Positions 9,611 to 21,916 are shown, counted from the stretch's first letter. The stretch: DNA of 38,934 nt from Candidatus Zambryskibacteria bacterium RIFCSPHIGHO2_01_FULL_46_25 (GCA_001825155.1 MHVH01000003.1:50941-89874), one strand, 5' to 3'. Program-made: numbers and translations. The notes: a model not told the origin generated them from the sequence alone.

Positions 9611-9820
9611 AAGACCCAGTCCGCAGCGCGACATAGGCGCCGGTTCCCAATAAGCCCCAGTGAACGAGGGGTGAGGGAGTTTCCAGTAGGGCGCAGTAAA
9701 GCGGTGTGGACCGGGTCCGTTCATGGAAAGTCGCTTTTGGGGAGCCCGGCGACATGTTGTTAGAGGGCTCCCACTCGTTTATTAATAAGGCTGTCGCATC
9801 TCGTGATGGCCTTTTCATTT
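9611..9820 (+). ncRNA. Candidate structured RNA of unknown class
   Basis: Between the promoter at 9577-9605 and a terminator at 9787-9820; closing stem GACCC.GTCC/GGAC.GGGTC and GGGAGCCC/GGGCTCCC; no convincing ORF. Confidence 0.6.
9787..9820 (+). terminator. Intrinsic terminator
   Basis: AAGGCTGTC/GATGGCCTT hairpin followed by TTCATTTTC. Confidence 0.65.
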
Positions 9821-9862
9821 TCAAAGATACGATTTAATCTGCCTATAGGCCAATAATATTGT

Positions 9863-9900
9863 ATACGTTATTTTTATGCGGTCGCACAAAAGTAACGTAT
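9863..9900. repeat. 38-bp palindromic repeat, copy 1
   Basis: ATACGTTATTTTTATGCGGTCGCACAAAAGTAACGTAT; second copy at 24073-24110. Confidence 0.85.
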
Positions 9901-9903
9901 GAC

Positions 9904-9942
9904 CTCACCCTGCCAAGGGGGAGGTGCAGGAGGGGGTGGGGA
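9904..9942. repeat. G-run palindromic element, intergenic copy
   Basis: CTCACCCTGCCAAGGGGGAGGTGCAGGAGGGGGTGGGG; same family as the elements in prfB, rpsP and dnaG. Confidence 0.7.
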
Positions 9943-9994
9943 TATCCTGTGGGTAGATGGGGGACAAAAGCATACTTTTGTCAGCCACAAGCAC

Positions 9995-10023
9995 TTGACA
10001 GCAAAAACGTCTTAGAGTACGAT
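9995..10023 (+). promoter_or_regulatory. rpoB promoter TTGACA-N17-TACGAT
   Basis: Perfect -35, 17-nt spacer, 140 bp upstream of rpoB. Confidence 0.65.
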
Positions 10024-10128
10024 GCAACAACTTCGACTCGATTGAGTTATGGCTGAAAACGAAGGTGTCCCGGGCTAGGCATTCTTCGCATTTTGAATAC
10101 CAGACTTTAATAATCTAACTTCATTTGA

Positions 10129-10160
10129 GAAGCGCGAAATGATTCGTGCTTCGAATTTTT
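10129..10160 (+). promoter_or_regulatory. Hairpin + T-tract in rpoB leader (possible attenuator)
   Basis: GAAGCGCGAA-ATGA-TTCGTGCTTC followed by GAATTTTT, just before the rpoB ATG at 10166. Confidence 0.5.
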
Positions 10161-10165
10161 GCGCC

Positions 10166-13354
<3,189 letters not shown>

Positions 13355-13355
13355 T

Positions 13356-16300
13356 ATGACCAATTACAAAAATACCGGGCCAGAACAAACCCACTTCGAT
13401 GCCATCTCTATCAAACTTGCGTCTCCAGAGCGTATCAAGGAATGGTCCTTCGGCGAAGTCACCAAGCCGGAGACCATCAACTACAGGACTCAGCGAAGCG
13501 AGAGAAACGGTCTCTTTGATGAGAAGATTTTCGGTCCAGACCGGGATTTTGAGTGTTATTGCGGCAAGTATAGGGGCATTCGCTACAAGGGCATTGTTTG
13601 CGAGAAGTGTGGTGTTGAGATTACGCGTTCTATTGTTCGCCGCGAGCGCATGGGCCATATCGAGCTCGCTTCACCCGTTTCCCACGTCTGGTTTTTGAAG
13701 AACGTGCCTTCGAGGATTTCCCTTGTCATGGGCATTCCGGTTGCCGAACTCGAGAAAGTCATCTATTTCGCGGGCTACATCGTTACCTCAGTTTCCGAGG
13801 AAGAGAAGTCGCGTGTGTTGAGAGACCTTGATTCCGAATTCAAGTCCAAGTTCAAAGCGCTTCAGGATGAAAAATCGAAGACCGCTTTAAAGGAGCTTGC
13901 GTTAGCAACCAAGCGCGACATCGAGTCATTGATTCCGGGTAAGGTGCTAAACGAAGTCGAGTATCATCGCTCAAGCGTCAAGTATCCGACTATCTTCGAA
14001 GCAGGCATCGGCGCCGAGGCCATCTACAACATATTGAAGAATATCGACCTCAAGAAGCTTTTGAAAGAGCTCGAAGCCGATATCGAAAAAGCTCCTTCGA
14101 CCGAACTTGTGCGCCTCAACAAACGTCTCTCAACCGTGCAATGGATGCTCAATTCCTCCATTCGCCCGGAGTGGATGTTCCTTATCCGCGTGCCGGTCAT
14201 TCCTCCGGCCATTCGCCCCATGGTGCCTCTCGATGGTGGTCGATACGCCACTTCCGACGTAAACGATCTCTACCGCCGTGTCATCAACAGAAATAATCGT
14301 CTGAAGAAATTGAAGGAGATTAACGCTCCGGATGTTATTTTAAGAAACGAGAAGAGAATTCTCCAAGAAGCGGTTGATGCTCTTATAGACAACACCATTC
14401 GCCACTCATCTATTGCCGGCAATCAGTCTCAGCGTCGGCCGCTGAAGTCCCTTTCGGATAACCTCAAGGGCAAGCGTGGACTCTTCCGCCAGAATCTTCT
14501 CGGCAAGCGCGTGGATTATTCCGGCCGTTCCGTCATCGTTGTTGGTCCGGACTTGAAGCTTCACCAATGTGGATTGCCCAAGCATATGGCGCTTGAGCTC
14601 TTCAAGCCATTCATCATCTCCGAGCTTCTCAAGCGAGAGTTGGCTTACAACATTCCCGGCGCGCGTCGCCTAATCGAGGACGCTATTCCGGAAGTTTGGG
14701 CCATTCTCGAAGACGTCATTCGTGGCAAGTACGTGCTATTAAACCGTGCCCCGACGCTTCACCGCCTCGGCATTCAGGCATTTCAGCCGGTTCTTATCGA
14801 GGGCAATGCCATCCAGTTGCATCCTCTCGTCTGCACAGCGTTCAACGCGGACTTCGACGGAGACCAGATGGCGGTGCATGTGCCTCTCTCCGAAGAAGCG
14901 CAGGCGGAAGCCAGGCTTGTCATGGCCGCGGACAAAAATATTTTGAAGCCGGGCAATGGCGAACCCACTCTCGTGGCGAAGCTTCTCGATATCGTGCTTG
15001 GCACTTACTGGATGACTAGAATAATTCCCGGAGAGAAGGGCGAAGGACGCTTCTACTCGAGCCCAAACAGTGCCATTCTGGCGTATGACTTTGATGCCGT
15101 CGGTTTGAGGGCCAAGATTCACGTTCTGCCTTCAAATACCGAGAGATACAAAAATTTCGATGGCAAAATCTTCGAGACCTCCGTGGGCCGTCTTCTCTTC
15201 AACGCGGTTTTGCCGAAAGATTATCCATACCAAAACCACGAGATGGAGAGGAAGAAGGTAAGCGAGCTTATCGATGACCTTATCGAACACTACGGCATAG
15301 AGAACATTCCCGCCATCATGGACAAGATTAAGTCTTTCGGTTTCCGCTATGCCACGCAATCCGGCGTTACTTGGGGACTCACCGACGTCAAGATTCCCGC
15401 TGGCAAGAAAGCTATCATCGAGGCCGGCAAGAAGACGGTGGCTGAGGTGGTCACCCAGTATCACGAAGGCTTACTTTCCGAGCAGGAGCGCATCGCGCGT
15501 TCGGTTGAAATCTGGCAGGGAGTGAGAGGCGAAGTGGAGAAGCTTATTCCTGGGACTTTAGACAAAAAGGATTCCGTCTACGACATGACGTATTCCGGTG
15601 CCAGAGGTTCTCTTGGAAACCTAAACCAGATGGCCGGCATGAAGGGTATCATCCAGAATGTCTCCGGAGACGCACTTGAGTTCCCAATTACTTCCAACTA
15701 CAAGGAAGGACTCACGCCGCTTGAATACTTCATCACCACTCACGGATCGAGAAAAGGCCTAACTGACACGGCGCTCAACACCGCCAAGGCCGGTTATCTT
15801 ACTCGTCGTCTCTTCGATGTCGCGCAGGATGAAATCGTAGCCGAGGAGGACTGTGGTACCAAGGAGGGCACTACTATTTACAGGAAAACCGCTTCAGGCA
15901 TAGAGATTCCACTCTCAAAGAGCATCAAGGGGCGCTATCTCGCCGCCGACCTCTCCCAACCCTCTCCTAAATTAGGAGAGGGCAAGGGTGAGGTTTTATT
16001 CAAGCGCGGGCACTTCGTAACCAAGGCCGACGCTATAGCCGCTGACTTGACCAAGATTGAGTCCGTCGTGGTCCGTTCGCCCTTGGGCTGCAAATCTATC
16101 CATGGTGTTTGCGTCAAGTGCTACGGCGCCGATCTCGGTAACAACAAAGTCATTGAACTCGGCGAAGCCGTAGGCACGGTCGCCGCGCAAGCCATTGGCG
16201 AGCCGGGCACGCAGCTTACGATGCGTACTTTCCACCAGGGAGGCATTGCGTCCGCGGGCGGAGACATTACCGCCGGTCTTCCCCGCGTCGAAGAAATCTT

Positions 16301-17033
16301 CGAGAAGAGGAAGCCTAAGGTGCCGGCGATAGTCAGTCACATTGATGGCGTTGTAACCGAAATTAAGCCTCTAGACTCCGAGCGTCTCATAGTTATAACT
16401 CCCGAAGCCGGCGAGGTGAAGGGAAAGAAGCTCGACAATGAGTATGCCGTCTCCGCGCTCCGAAGCATTCTTGTCCGCCCTGGGCAGAAAGTGGCCAAGG
16501 GCGAAATTATTACCGATGGCTCGGCGGATCTTGACGAACTCTTCCGCTACGCCGGCAGGGAGAAAACGGAGAATTACATTATTCACGAAGTTTCCAAGCT
16601 CTACGAACTTCAGGGCGCCGCGGTGTCGAGAAAGCATATCGAGCTCATCGTGCGCCAGATGTTCTCGAGAAGGAGAATTAAGGAGTCCGGTGGCAGCCGT
16701 TTCACCAGAGGTGATGTCATAGAAGTATCCGAGCTTATCGAGGCAAATGTCGCTCTGAAGGAGAAGGGACTCGAAGAGGCCAAAGCCGATGCCGTTATCA
16801 TGGGCATCACGGAGGTGTCGCTCTCGAGAGCAAGCTTTCTCTCGGCTGCATCCTTCCAGCACACTCCACGCGTCCTCATCCAGGCCTCCATCAAGGGAGT
16901 GGAGGATAAGCTCGTCGGTCTCAAAGAGAATGTCATTATCGGTCGCCTAATTCCGGCCGGAACCAGCTTCAAAGGCGGTTATAAAGAAAAACTCATATGG
17001 GAGGCGATGTCGAAACTATCAAAGAACGGCTAG
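13356..17033 (+). CDS. rpoC: DNA-directed RNA polymerase subunit beta'
   Basis: NADFDGDQMAVHVPLS catalytic motif, zinc site CYCGKYRGIRYKGIVCEKCGVE. Confidence 0.98.
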   Translation: MTNYKNTGPEQTHFDAISIKLASPERIKEWSFGEVTKPETINYRTQRSERNGLFDEKIFGPDRDFECYCGKYRGIRYKGIVCEKCGVEITRSIVRRERMGHIELASPVSHVWFLKNVPSRISLVMGIPVAELEKVIYFAGYIVTSVSEEEKSRVLRDLDSEFKSKFKALQDEKSKTALKELALATKRDIESLIPGKVLNEVEYHRSSVKYPTIFEAGIGAEAIYNILKNIDLKKLLKELEADIEKAPSTELVRLNKRLSTVQWMLNSSIRPEWMFLIRVPVIPPAIRPMVPLDGGRYATSDVNDLYRRVINRNNRLKKLKEINAPDVILRNEKRILQEAVDALIDNTIRHSSIAGNQSQRRPLKSLSDNLKGKRGLFRQNLLGKRVDYSGRSVIVVGPDLKLHQCGLPKHMALELFKPFIISELLKRELAYNIPGARRLIEDAIPEVWAILEDVIRGKYVLLNRAPTLHRLGIQAFQPVLIEGNAIQLHPLVCTAFNADFDGDQMAVHVPLSEEAQAEARLVMAADKNILKPGNGEPTLVAKLLDIVLGTYWMTRIIPGEKGEGRFYSSPNSAILAYDFDAVGLRAKIHVLPSNTERYKNFDGKIFETSVGRLLFNAVLPKDYPYQNHEMERKKVSELIDDLIEHYGIENIPAIMDKIKSFGFRYATQSGVTWGLTDVKIPAGKKAIIEAGKKTVAEVVTQYHEGLLSEQERIARSVEIWQGVRGEVEKLIPGTLDKKDSVYDMTYSGARGSLGNLNQMAGMKGIIQNVSGDALEFPITSNYKEGLTPLEYFITTHGSRKGLTDTALNTAKAGYLTRRLFDVAQDEIVAEEDCGTKEGTTIYRKTASGIEIPLSKSIKGRYLAADLSQPSPKLGEGKGEVLFKRGHFVTKADAIAADLTKIESVVVRSPLGCKSIHGVCVKCYGADLGNNKVIELGEAVGTVAAQAIGEPGTQLTMRTFHQGGIASAGGDITAGLPRVEEIFEKRKPKVPAIVSHIDGVVTEIKPLDSERLIVITPEAGEVKGKKLDNEYAVSALRSILVRPGQKVAKGEIITDGSADLDELFRYAGREKTENYIIHEVSKLYELQGAAVSRKHIELIVRQMFSRRRIKESGGSRFTRGDVIEVSELIEANVALKEKGLEEAKADAVIMGITEVSLSRASFLSAASFQHTPRVLIQASIKGVEDKLVGLKENVIIGRLIPAGTSFKGGYKEKLIWEAMSKLSKNG

Positions 17034-18622
17034 ATATAGCCGAGGTTGTCGGGGGATACGTCAAACTTGAGAAAGCGGGCCAGAGCTTCAAAGCGCGATG
17101 TCCCTTCCACAGCGAGAAAACGCCGTCGTTCTTCGTCTCGCCGGCGCGCCAGAGCTATTATTGTTTCGGCTGTGGCGCGAAGGGCGATATCTTCACTTTC
17201 GTTGAGCAGTCCGAGGGCGTTGACTTCAAAGAGGCGCTGAAGATTCTTGCCGACAGGGCCGGAGTTGAGCTCAAACGCCGCACGCCGCAGAGCATCGCCG
17301 AGCACTCCGAGAAAGAGAAAATCTTTCTCGCTCTCGAGGATGCAACACAGTTCTTTGAAACGCAGTTGAAAGAAAATGATGCTGCTCGCAAATATCTGGC
17401 GTTGAGAGGTATAAGCGATGGGTCTGTGAAGGACTGGCGTCTTGGCTACGCGCCGGCCGAGTGGCGCTCGCTTTATGCTCATATGCTTGAGAGGGGATAT
17501 GGCGAGGAGATTCTTCTCAAGGCTGGGTTAATCAAAAAAGTGCCCGTTGGTTCTGACGCAGCTGCCCCGCAGCTACGTCAGCCATATGACGTCTTCCGCG
17601 ACAGGCTCATTTTCCCGCTCAAAGATTCTTCCGGCCAAGTCGTCGCCTTCTCCGGCCGCGCGCTGGCGAAAGAGTCCGAGCCGAAGTATCTCAACAGTCC
17701 GGATACAGTTGTCTTCAAGAAACATGAAGTGCTCTATGGTCTCGACAAAGCCAAGGAGAAAATTCGTCGCAAGGACTACGCCGTCTTGGTGGAAGGACAA
17801 ATAGACTTGGTAATGTCGCATCAAGTCGGAATTGACAATGCTATCGCATCGTCTGGAACAGCATTTACCGCCGCGCACCTTGAGCGTCTTAAGAAACTTT
17901 CGAAAAGAATCATTCTTGCGTTTGACGGAGACAAGGCCGGCGCCGCCGCCGCAGATAAGGCAACGGAACTTGCCTTATCAATGGGCCTTGAGGCAAAGAT
18001 TGCCAGATTGCCGGAAGGGGAAGATCCGGCCGAGGTGGCAAAGGATGATGCGACAAGATGGAAGGAAGTCTTACGCCAATCCAAGCCAGCCATAGAGCAC
18101 TTTCTTGACTTGGCGCTCGAGAGCGAGCCAGACCACAGGAAGTTAGGCAAGCTCATAGAGAAGAAAATTTTGCCGCTCATAGTGCTTCTCGAGAGCTCGA
18201 TAGAGCGTTCGCATTTCGTCTCACTCATCGCCAAGAGAACAGGCATCAAAGAGGACATTGTGTGGGAGGATTTGAAGCGGGTAAAAATTTCTCCCCCTGC
18301 CAAGGGGGCTGAAAAGGCATGGGATGCCTTTTCAGAGGGGGTCAGTGAAGTAAAGAATAGGAAAGAGCAATTACAAGAAAGACTAAGCGAAGTGAGATTG
18401 TGGTTGAAGGAGGTATCGGAAGACACGGACTTCAAGAAGGAAGAAGCGGAACTTGAGAACAATCTCGCGCAGGAGATTATCAAGGATGAGCTCGGCGCCG
18501 TGCTTGTATCATTGTCTGCCGCCGAAACGTCTAAGGACAATGAGAGGGTAGAGGAACTGGCCAGGCGCGTCAAAGAGCTTCATGGCGAGATAAGAGCGCT
18601 GGAAATAAGGAAAGAGGTGTAG
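16997..18622 (+). CDS. dnaG: DNA primase DnaG
   Basis: CPFHSEKTPSFFVSPARQSYYCFGCGAKGD zinc finger and TOPRIM VLVEGQIDLVMSHQ / FDGDKAG. Confidence 0.95.
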   Translation: MGGDVETIKERLDIAEVVGGYVKLEKAGQSFKARCPFHSEKTPSFFVSPARQSYYCFGCGAKGDIFTFVEQSEGVDFKEALKILADRAGVELKRRTPQSIAEHSEKEKIFLALEDATQFFETQLKENDAARKYLALRGISDGSVKDWRLGYAPAEWRSLYAHMLERGYGEEILLKAGLIKKVPVGSDAAAPQLRQPYDVFRDRLIFPLKDSSGQVVAFSGRALAKESEPKYLNSPDTVVFKKHEVLYGLDKAKEKIRRKDYAVLVEGQIDLVMSHQVGIDNAIASSGTAFTAAHLERLKKLSKRIILAFDGDKAGAAAADKATELALSMGLEAKIARLPEGEDPAEVAKDDATRWKEVLRQSKPAIEHFLDLALESEPDHRKLGKLIEKKILPLIVLLESSIERSHFVSLIAKRTGIKEDIVWEDLKRVKISPPAKGAEKAWDAFSEGVSEVKNRKEQLQERLSEVRLWLKEVSEDTDFKKEEAELENNLAQEIIKDELGAVLVSLSAAETSKDNERVEELARRVKELHGEIRALEIRKEV

Positions 18623-18640
18623 AATATAAAACAGTTTTTC

Positions 18641-19828
18641 ATGACAAAGAAGAAAACACAAAAGAATAAGAAAGGCAAAAAAACTCTCAAAAAAAGAGTA
18701 AACAAAATTTCTAAGAAGAAACCGGCCAAGAAGCCGAAGACGAAGAATACCAAGAAGAAGGTTGACGACGCGTTGAGAACGGAACGTCTGATTGCTCGCG
18801 GCAAGGAGCGTGGCTTCGTCACCTATGACGAGATTTTGCGCGAATTCCCGACCATCGAAACTGACATCATGTTCCTCGACGAGCTCTATGAGAAACTCGC
18901 TAAGCTCGGCATAGACGTGCTTGAGGGCGGAGGACTTCTCGAGATTCCGGAAGAAGAGCCGAAGAGTAAGTATGCCTATTCACGCTCCGATTCTTCCTAC
19001 GATTCAATCCAAATGTATTTGCGGGAAATCGGTCAGTATCCGCTTATTGCCGGCTCGATGGAGAAGGAGTTGGCTCGCCGCATCGAGAAGGGCGACCTCG
19101 ATGCCAAGAATTTGCTCATGAAGGCAAACCTGCGTTTGGTAGTCTCCATCGCCAAGAAGTATGCGAACCGTAGTCCCGACCTTACGCTTCTCGACCTCAT
19201 CCAGGAAGGAAATTTAGGCCTCCACAAGGCGGTGGAGAAATTCGACTGGACCAAGGGGTTCAAATTCTCGACATATGCCACATGGTGGATTCGCCAGGCC
19301 ATTACCCGCGCTCTTGCCGACCAGAGTCGCACCATCCGCGTGCCGGTGCACATGGTGGAAACTATCGCCAAATACAAACAAGTTGTCCGTCGTCTCACTC
19401 AAGACCTCGGTCGTGAGCCCTTGCAGGAAGAAATTGCCATGGAGATGAATCTCGACGTGGACAAGATTTACCAGATAGAGAAAATCGACCAATCCACAGT
19501 ATCCCTCGAATCTCCGGTGGGGGAGGATGGCGATGATGGCAAGAGTAAGCTCGGAGACTTCCTCGCTGATGACAAGATTCTCTCGCCCGACATGAATTCC
19601 TCGCGTCGCATCGTTTCCGACCAGGTCAAAGAAATTTTAAATGACCTGCCGCCCAAAGAGAGGAAGATTCTGGAGATGCGCCACGGTCTGCTTGATGGCT
19701 ATACTCACACACTTGAAGAAGTCGGTCGTGTCTTCGGCGTCACTCGCGAACGCATTCGCCAAATCGAAGCCAAAGCGCATGAGAAGATAAGGCAACATGA
19801 AAAGATTGATAGATTGAGGGGGTATTAA
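18641..19828 (+). CDS. rpoD: RNA polymerase sigma factor RpoD (sigma70)
   Basis: Region 2 [37 protein letters not shown] and region 4 [22 protein letters not shown]. Confidence 0.96.
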   Translation: MTKKKTQKNKKGKKTLKKRVNKISKKKPAKKPKTKNTKKKVDDALRTERLIARGKERGFVTYDEILREFPTIETDIMFLDELYEKLAKLGIDVLEGGGLLEIPEEEPKSKYAYSRSDSSYDSIQMYLREIGQYPLIAGSMEKELARRIEKGDLDAKNLLMKANLRLVVSIAKKYANRSPDLTLLDLIQEGNLGLHKAVEKFDWTKGFKFSTYATWWIRQAITRALADQSRTIRVPVHMVETIAKYKQVVRRLTQDLGREPLQEEIAMEMNLDVDKIYQIEKIDQSTVSLESPVGEDGDDGKSKLGDFLADDKILSPDMNSSRRIVSDQVKEILNDLPPKERKILEMRHGLLDGYTHTLEEVGRVFGVTRERIRQIEAKAHEKIRQHEKIDRLRGY

Positions 19829-19829
19829 A

Positions 19830-19928
19830 ATAAAAAACGTCGATGCGGTTGCATCAACGGCGGTGGTTGGCCCATCCCAAGCGATTTGTTCATCGCCTGC
19901 AGGTGGACCAACCACACTATTATACCAC
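19830..19928 (-). ncRNA. Candidate small RNA (~95 nt) of unknown class
   Basis: Minus-strand promoter at 19935-19963, rod-like hairpin GTGGTTGG..CCAACCAC, terminator CGTTGATGC-AACC-GCATCGACG-TTTTTT. Confidence 0.65.
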
Positions 19929-19934
19929 TCCTTA

Positions 19935-19963
19935 AGTTTAGCATACTCCATTCTATTTGTCAA
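19935..19963 (-). promoter_or_regulatory. Promoter TTGACA-N17(..TGC)-TAAACT
   Basis: Reverse complement read directly. Confidence 0.75.
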
Positions 19964-20036
19964 GCACTTTCTCCACTTCATTAAAATAAGCCTAGAAACA
20001 AGGGTTTGATGTATACGAACTTTACATAGGCAAGGC

Positions 20037-21455
20037 CTATGTAACGAGCGAAGATAGCTCTTTCCAAATGGCATACATAGCGTAAGTGTCGAGCTTGCAG
20101 TATTCGAGCAGGTTTCGGATAATTTCTTCTTTTTCATCTTCTGCAAGCTGCAAACTGTTAGCTACAAGCTTATTCCACGTCTCCGCCGCGGTGCCACCTT
20201 CTTTGATAGGCAGGTCGTCATATTTGAGAGAGGGGACGAGGACCGGCAGAACTTTTTTGATAGAAGATGAGCCTTTGTAATCTTTGTGCACGTGGTGCTG
20301 TTTTTTGAAAATGACTTCGAGGTCGTAGATTCTCTCTTTGATATTGTCGAAGAATTGTTTGGAAGAGGGGATGCGGCTTGCCAGTTCATCGTTTCTCCCG
20401 CATTCGAAATCTTTGTGCCAGACGATTACCGAGCCCTTCGGGCCGATGTGCGATTGCAGAGATTTTACGAATGCTTCGCTCGGGTCATTCTTCTCGGTGT
20501 ATAGAAAATCTTTGTGTTCCGGTTCATCTTCCGTGTTCTTCAAGATATGAAGAGAATATTGGAAAGGAATTTGATTATACGGCGAGAAGCCATCGAAGCG
20601 GGGAATGGCCGCTGGGAATGTCTCATAGTCGAGGAAGTAGAGTGGAAACTCGAGCCCATCCAGTTCCTCCGAGATATTTTCTCGAGAAATAATTACGCGG
20701 TCATTGAGATACGTCCATATCTGATTTTTCTGTATGTCGGAGAGTTTCAAGCCTTCTGGCACGTCTTCGAGTCTAAACTTGTTTCCGTCCACGAGCTCAG
20801 TGAGTTTGGCTTTGCTGTTGCCTATGCGGGCGAGGTCATGCACGCCGTATTCCGGTATGTCCGGGTTCGAGTAATGGAATGTCGTGCAGTGAGCCGAGCG
20901 GCCTTTGTATATGCAATCGCACGGTCCCTTCGGCTCATCTTTCTGCGAGAGATATTTTTTGGCAAGTTGCATTTCCGCCGCCACTTCCTCGGTCATCTCC
21001 TTCACCGTCTCCGTCATATCCTCTGTGACGAAAAGTTTTGTGAGTTCGAGCTCGCCTTCTCGCACGTATTCCGAGTTCAAGTGTATAAGATTGGCGCTTT
21101 CTACCTCCAATCCCGCGCGTTTCAACACAATGTATTGGAAAGTTAAGTCGTGAAGATGAGTCTTCTTATCTATTTCATTTGTCGCCTTGACTTCATATAA
21201 ATTAACTTGCTCTGAGCTTGTCGAAGGGTGCAAAATGTCGGTAATAGCCAAATAACCGTCAGCTTCGAATTTCTTCTGGAACTCGGCAGAGGGCATGAGG
21301 CTTCTCGCGAGCAAGTCCACTTCGTTTCCGGTCTCTATAATCTGCTTCTCGAACTCCGAGAGCTCGTTTGCATAATAAATATCCGGCTTGTGTATTTTGA
21401 GCCAGGCATTCTTATGGCAATCCCGCCAGATTATGTAATTAGTTTTCGATAACAT
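20037..21455 (-). CDS. DUF2779-type protein (predicted nuclease)
   Basis: RNase H-like segment PLYFLDYETFPAAIPRFDGFSPYNQIPFQYSLHI and N-terminal PD-(D/E)XK-like region. Confidence 0.8.
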   Translation of the reverse strand: MLSKTNYIIWRDCHKNAWLKIHKPDIYYANELSEFEKQIIETGNEVDLLARSLMPSAEFQKKFEADGYLAITDILHPSTSSEQVNLYEVKATNEIDKKTHLHDLTFQYIVLKRAGLEVESANLIHLNSEYVREGELELTKLFVTEDMTETVKEMTEEVAAEMQLAKKYLSQKDEPKGPCDCIYKGRSAHCTTFHYSNPDIPEYGVHDLARIGNSKAKLTELVDGNKFRLEDVPEGLKLSDIQKNQIWTYLNDRVIISRENISEELDGLEFPLYFLDYETFPAAIPRFDGFSPYNQIPFQYSLHILKNTEDEPEHKDFLYTEKNDPSEAFVKSLQSHIGPKGSVIVWHKDFECGRNDELASRIPSSKQFFDNIKERIYDLEVIFKKQHHVHKDYKGSSSIKKVLPVLVPSLKYDDLPIKEGGTAAETWNKLVANSLQLAEDEKEEIIRNLLEYCKLDTYAMYAIWKELSSLVT

Positions 21456-21470
21456 AATCGCGATACTAAT

Positions 21471-21848
21471 CTACGAATTCATGCGAATTATACGAATAGG
21501 TTTCAGGTACTTATTTCTAAAATTCACAATTAACCCTAGTTTGTGGCCACTTGCCTGTAGGTATTTCTGCGTTTGGTAATAGTCTTCCTTTAGCACAAAA
21601 GGTTTTGCCTTCAGCTCAAGGATCACTTTATCATCGACAATGAAATCTACTTTATTTGTATTTTTATTTTCAATCATTTCTACAGAAGCTATTTCTTCTC
21701 GTTTAAATGGTATACCCTCGGATTTAAGTAGTTTTTCAAGTGCGTCACCATACTGTTTTTCTCTGCAATATCGACCTAGTTCGTTATGAACCTTGAACAG
21801 TAAACCGCCTATCCTATAAGAGATTTCCTTATGAATGATTTCAACCAT
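21471..21848 (-). CDS. GxxExxY family protein (PD-(D/E)XK-like)
   Basis: HNELGRYCREKQY, KVDFIVDDKVILELKA. Confidence 0.8.
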   Translation of the reverse strand: MVEIIHKEISYRIGGLLFKVHNELGRYCREKQYGDALEKLLKSEGIPFKREEIASVEMIENKNTNKVDFIVDDKVILELKAKPFVLKEDYYQTQKYLQASGHKLGLIVNFRNKYLKPIRIIRMNS

Positions 21849-21916
21849 GGACTAATTATACTTGTCTCTCCCATTCGTTTCATTCGTCGAATTATTCGTA
21901 GATTGGTATCGTGACG

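Noticed and set aside
9435-9824. 129-aa minus-strand ORF over the trmD end and RNA candidate
   Set aside because: Crosses trmD 3' end, a plus-strand promoter, a structured region and a terminator; no RBS or family signal.
17821-18573. 250-aa Ser-rich minus-strand ORF opposite dnaG
   Set aside because: Antisense shadow ORF; low-complexity Ser/Leu-rich translation.
19637-20146. 169-aa minus-strand ORF spanning rpoD 3' end and the sRNA
   Set aside because: Overlaps rpoD antisense, the sRNA promoter and the DUF2779 3' end out of frame.
20514-21146. 210-aa plus-strand ORF opposite the DUF2779 gene
   Set aside because: Antisense to a recognisable protein family.
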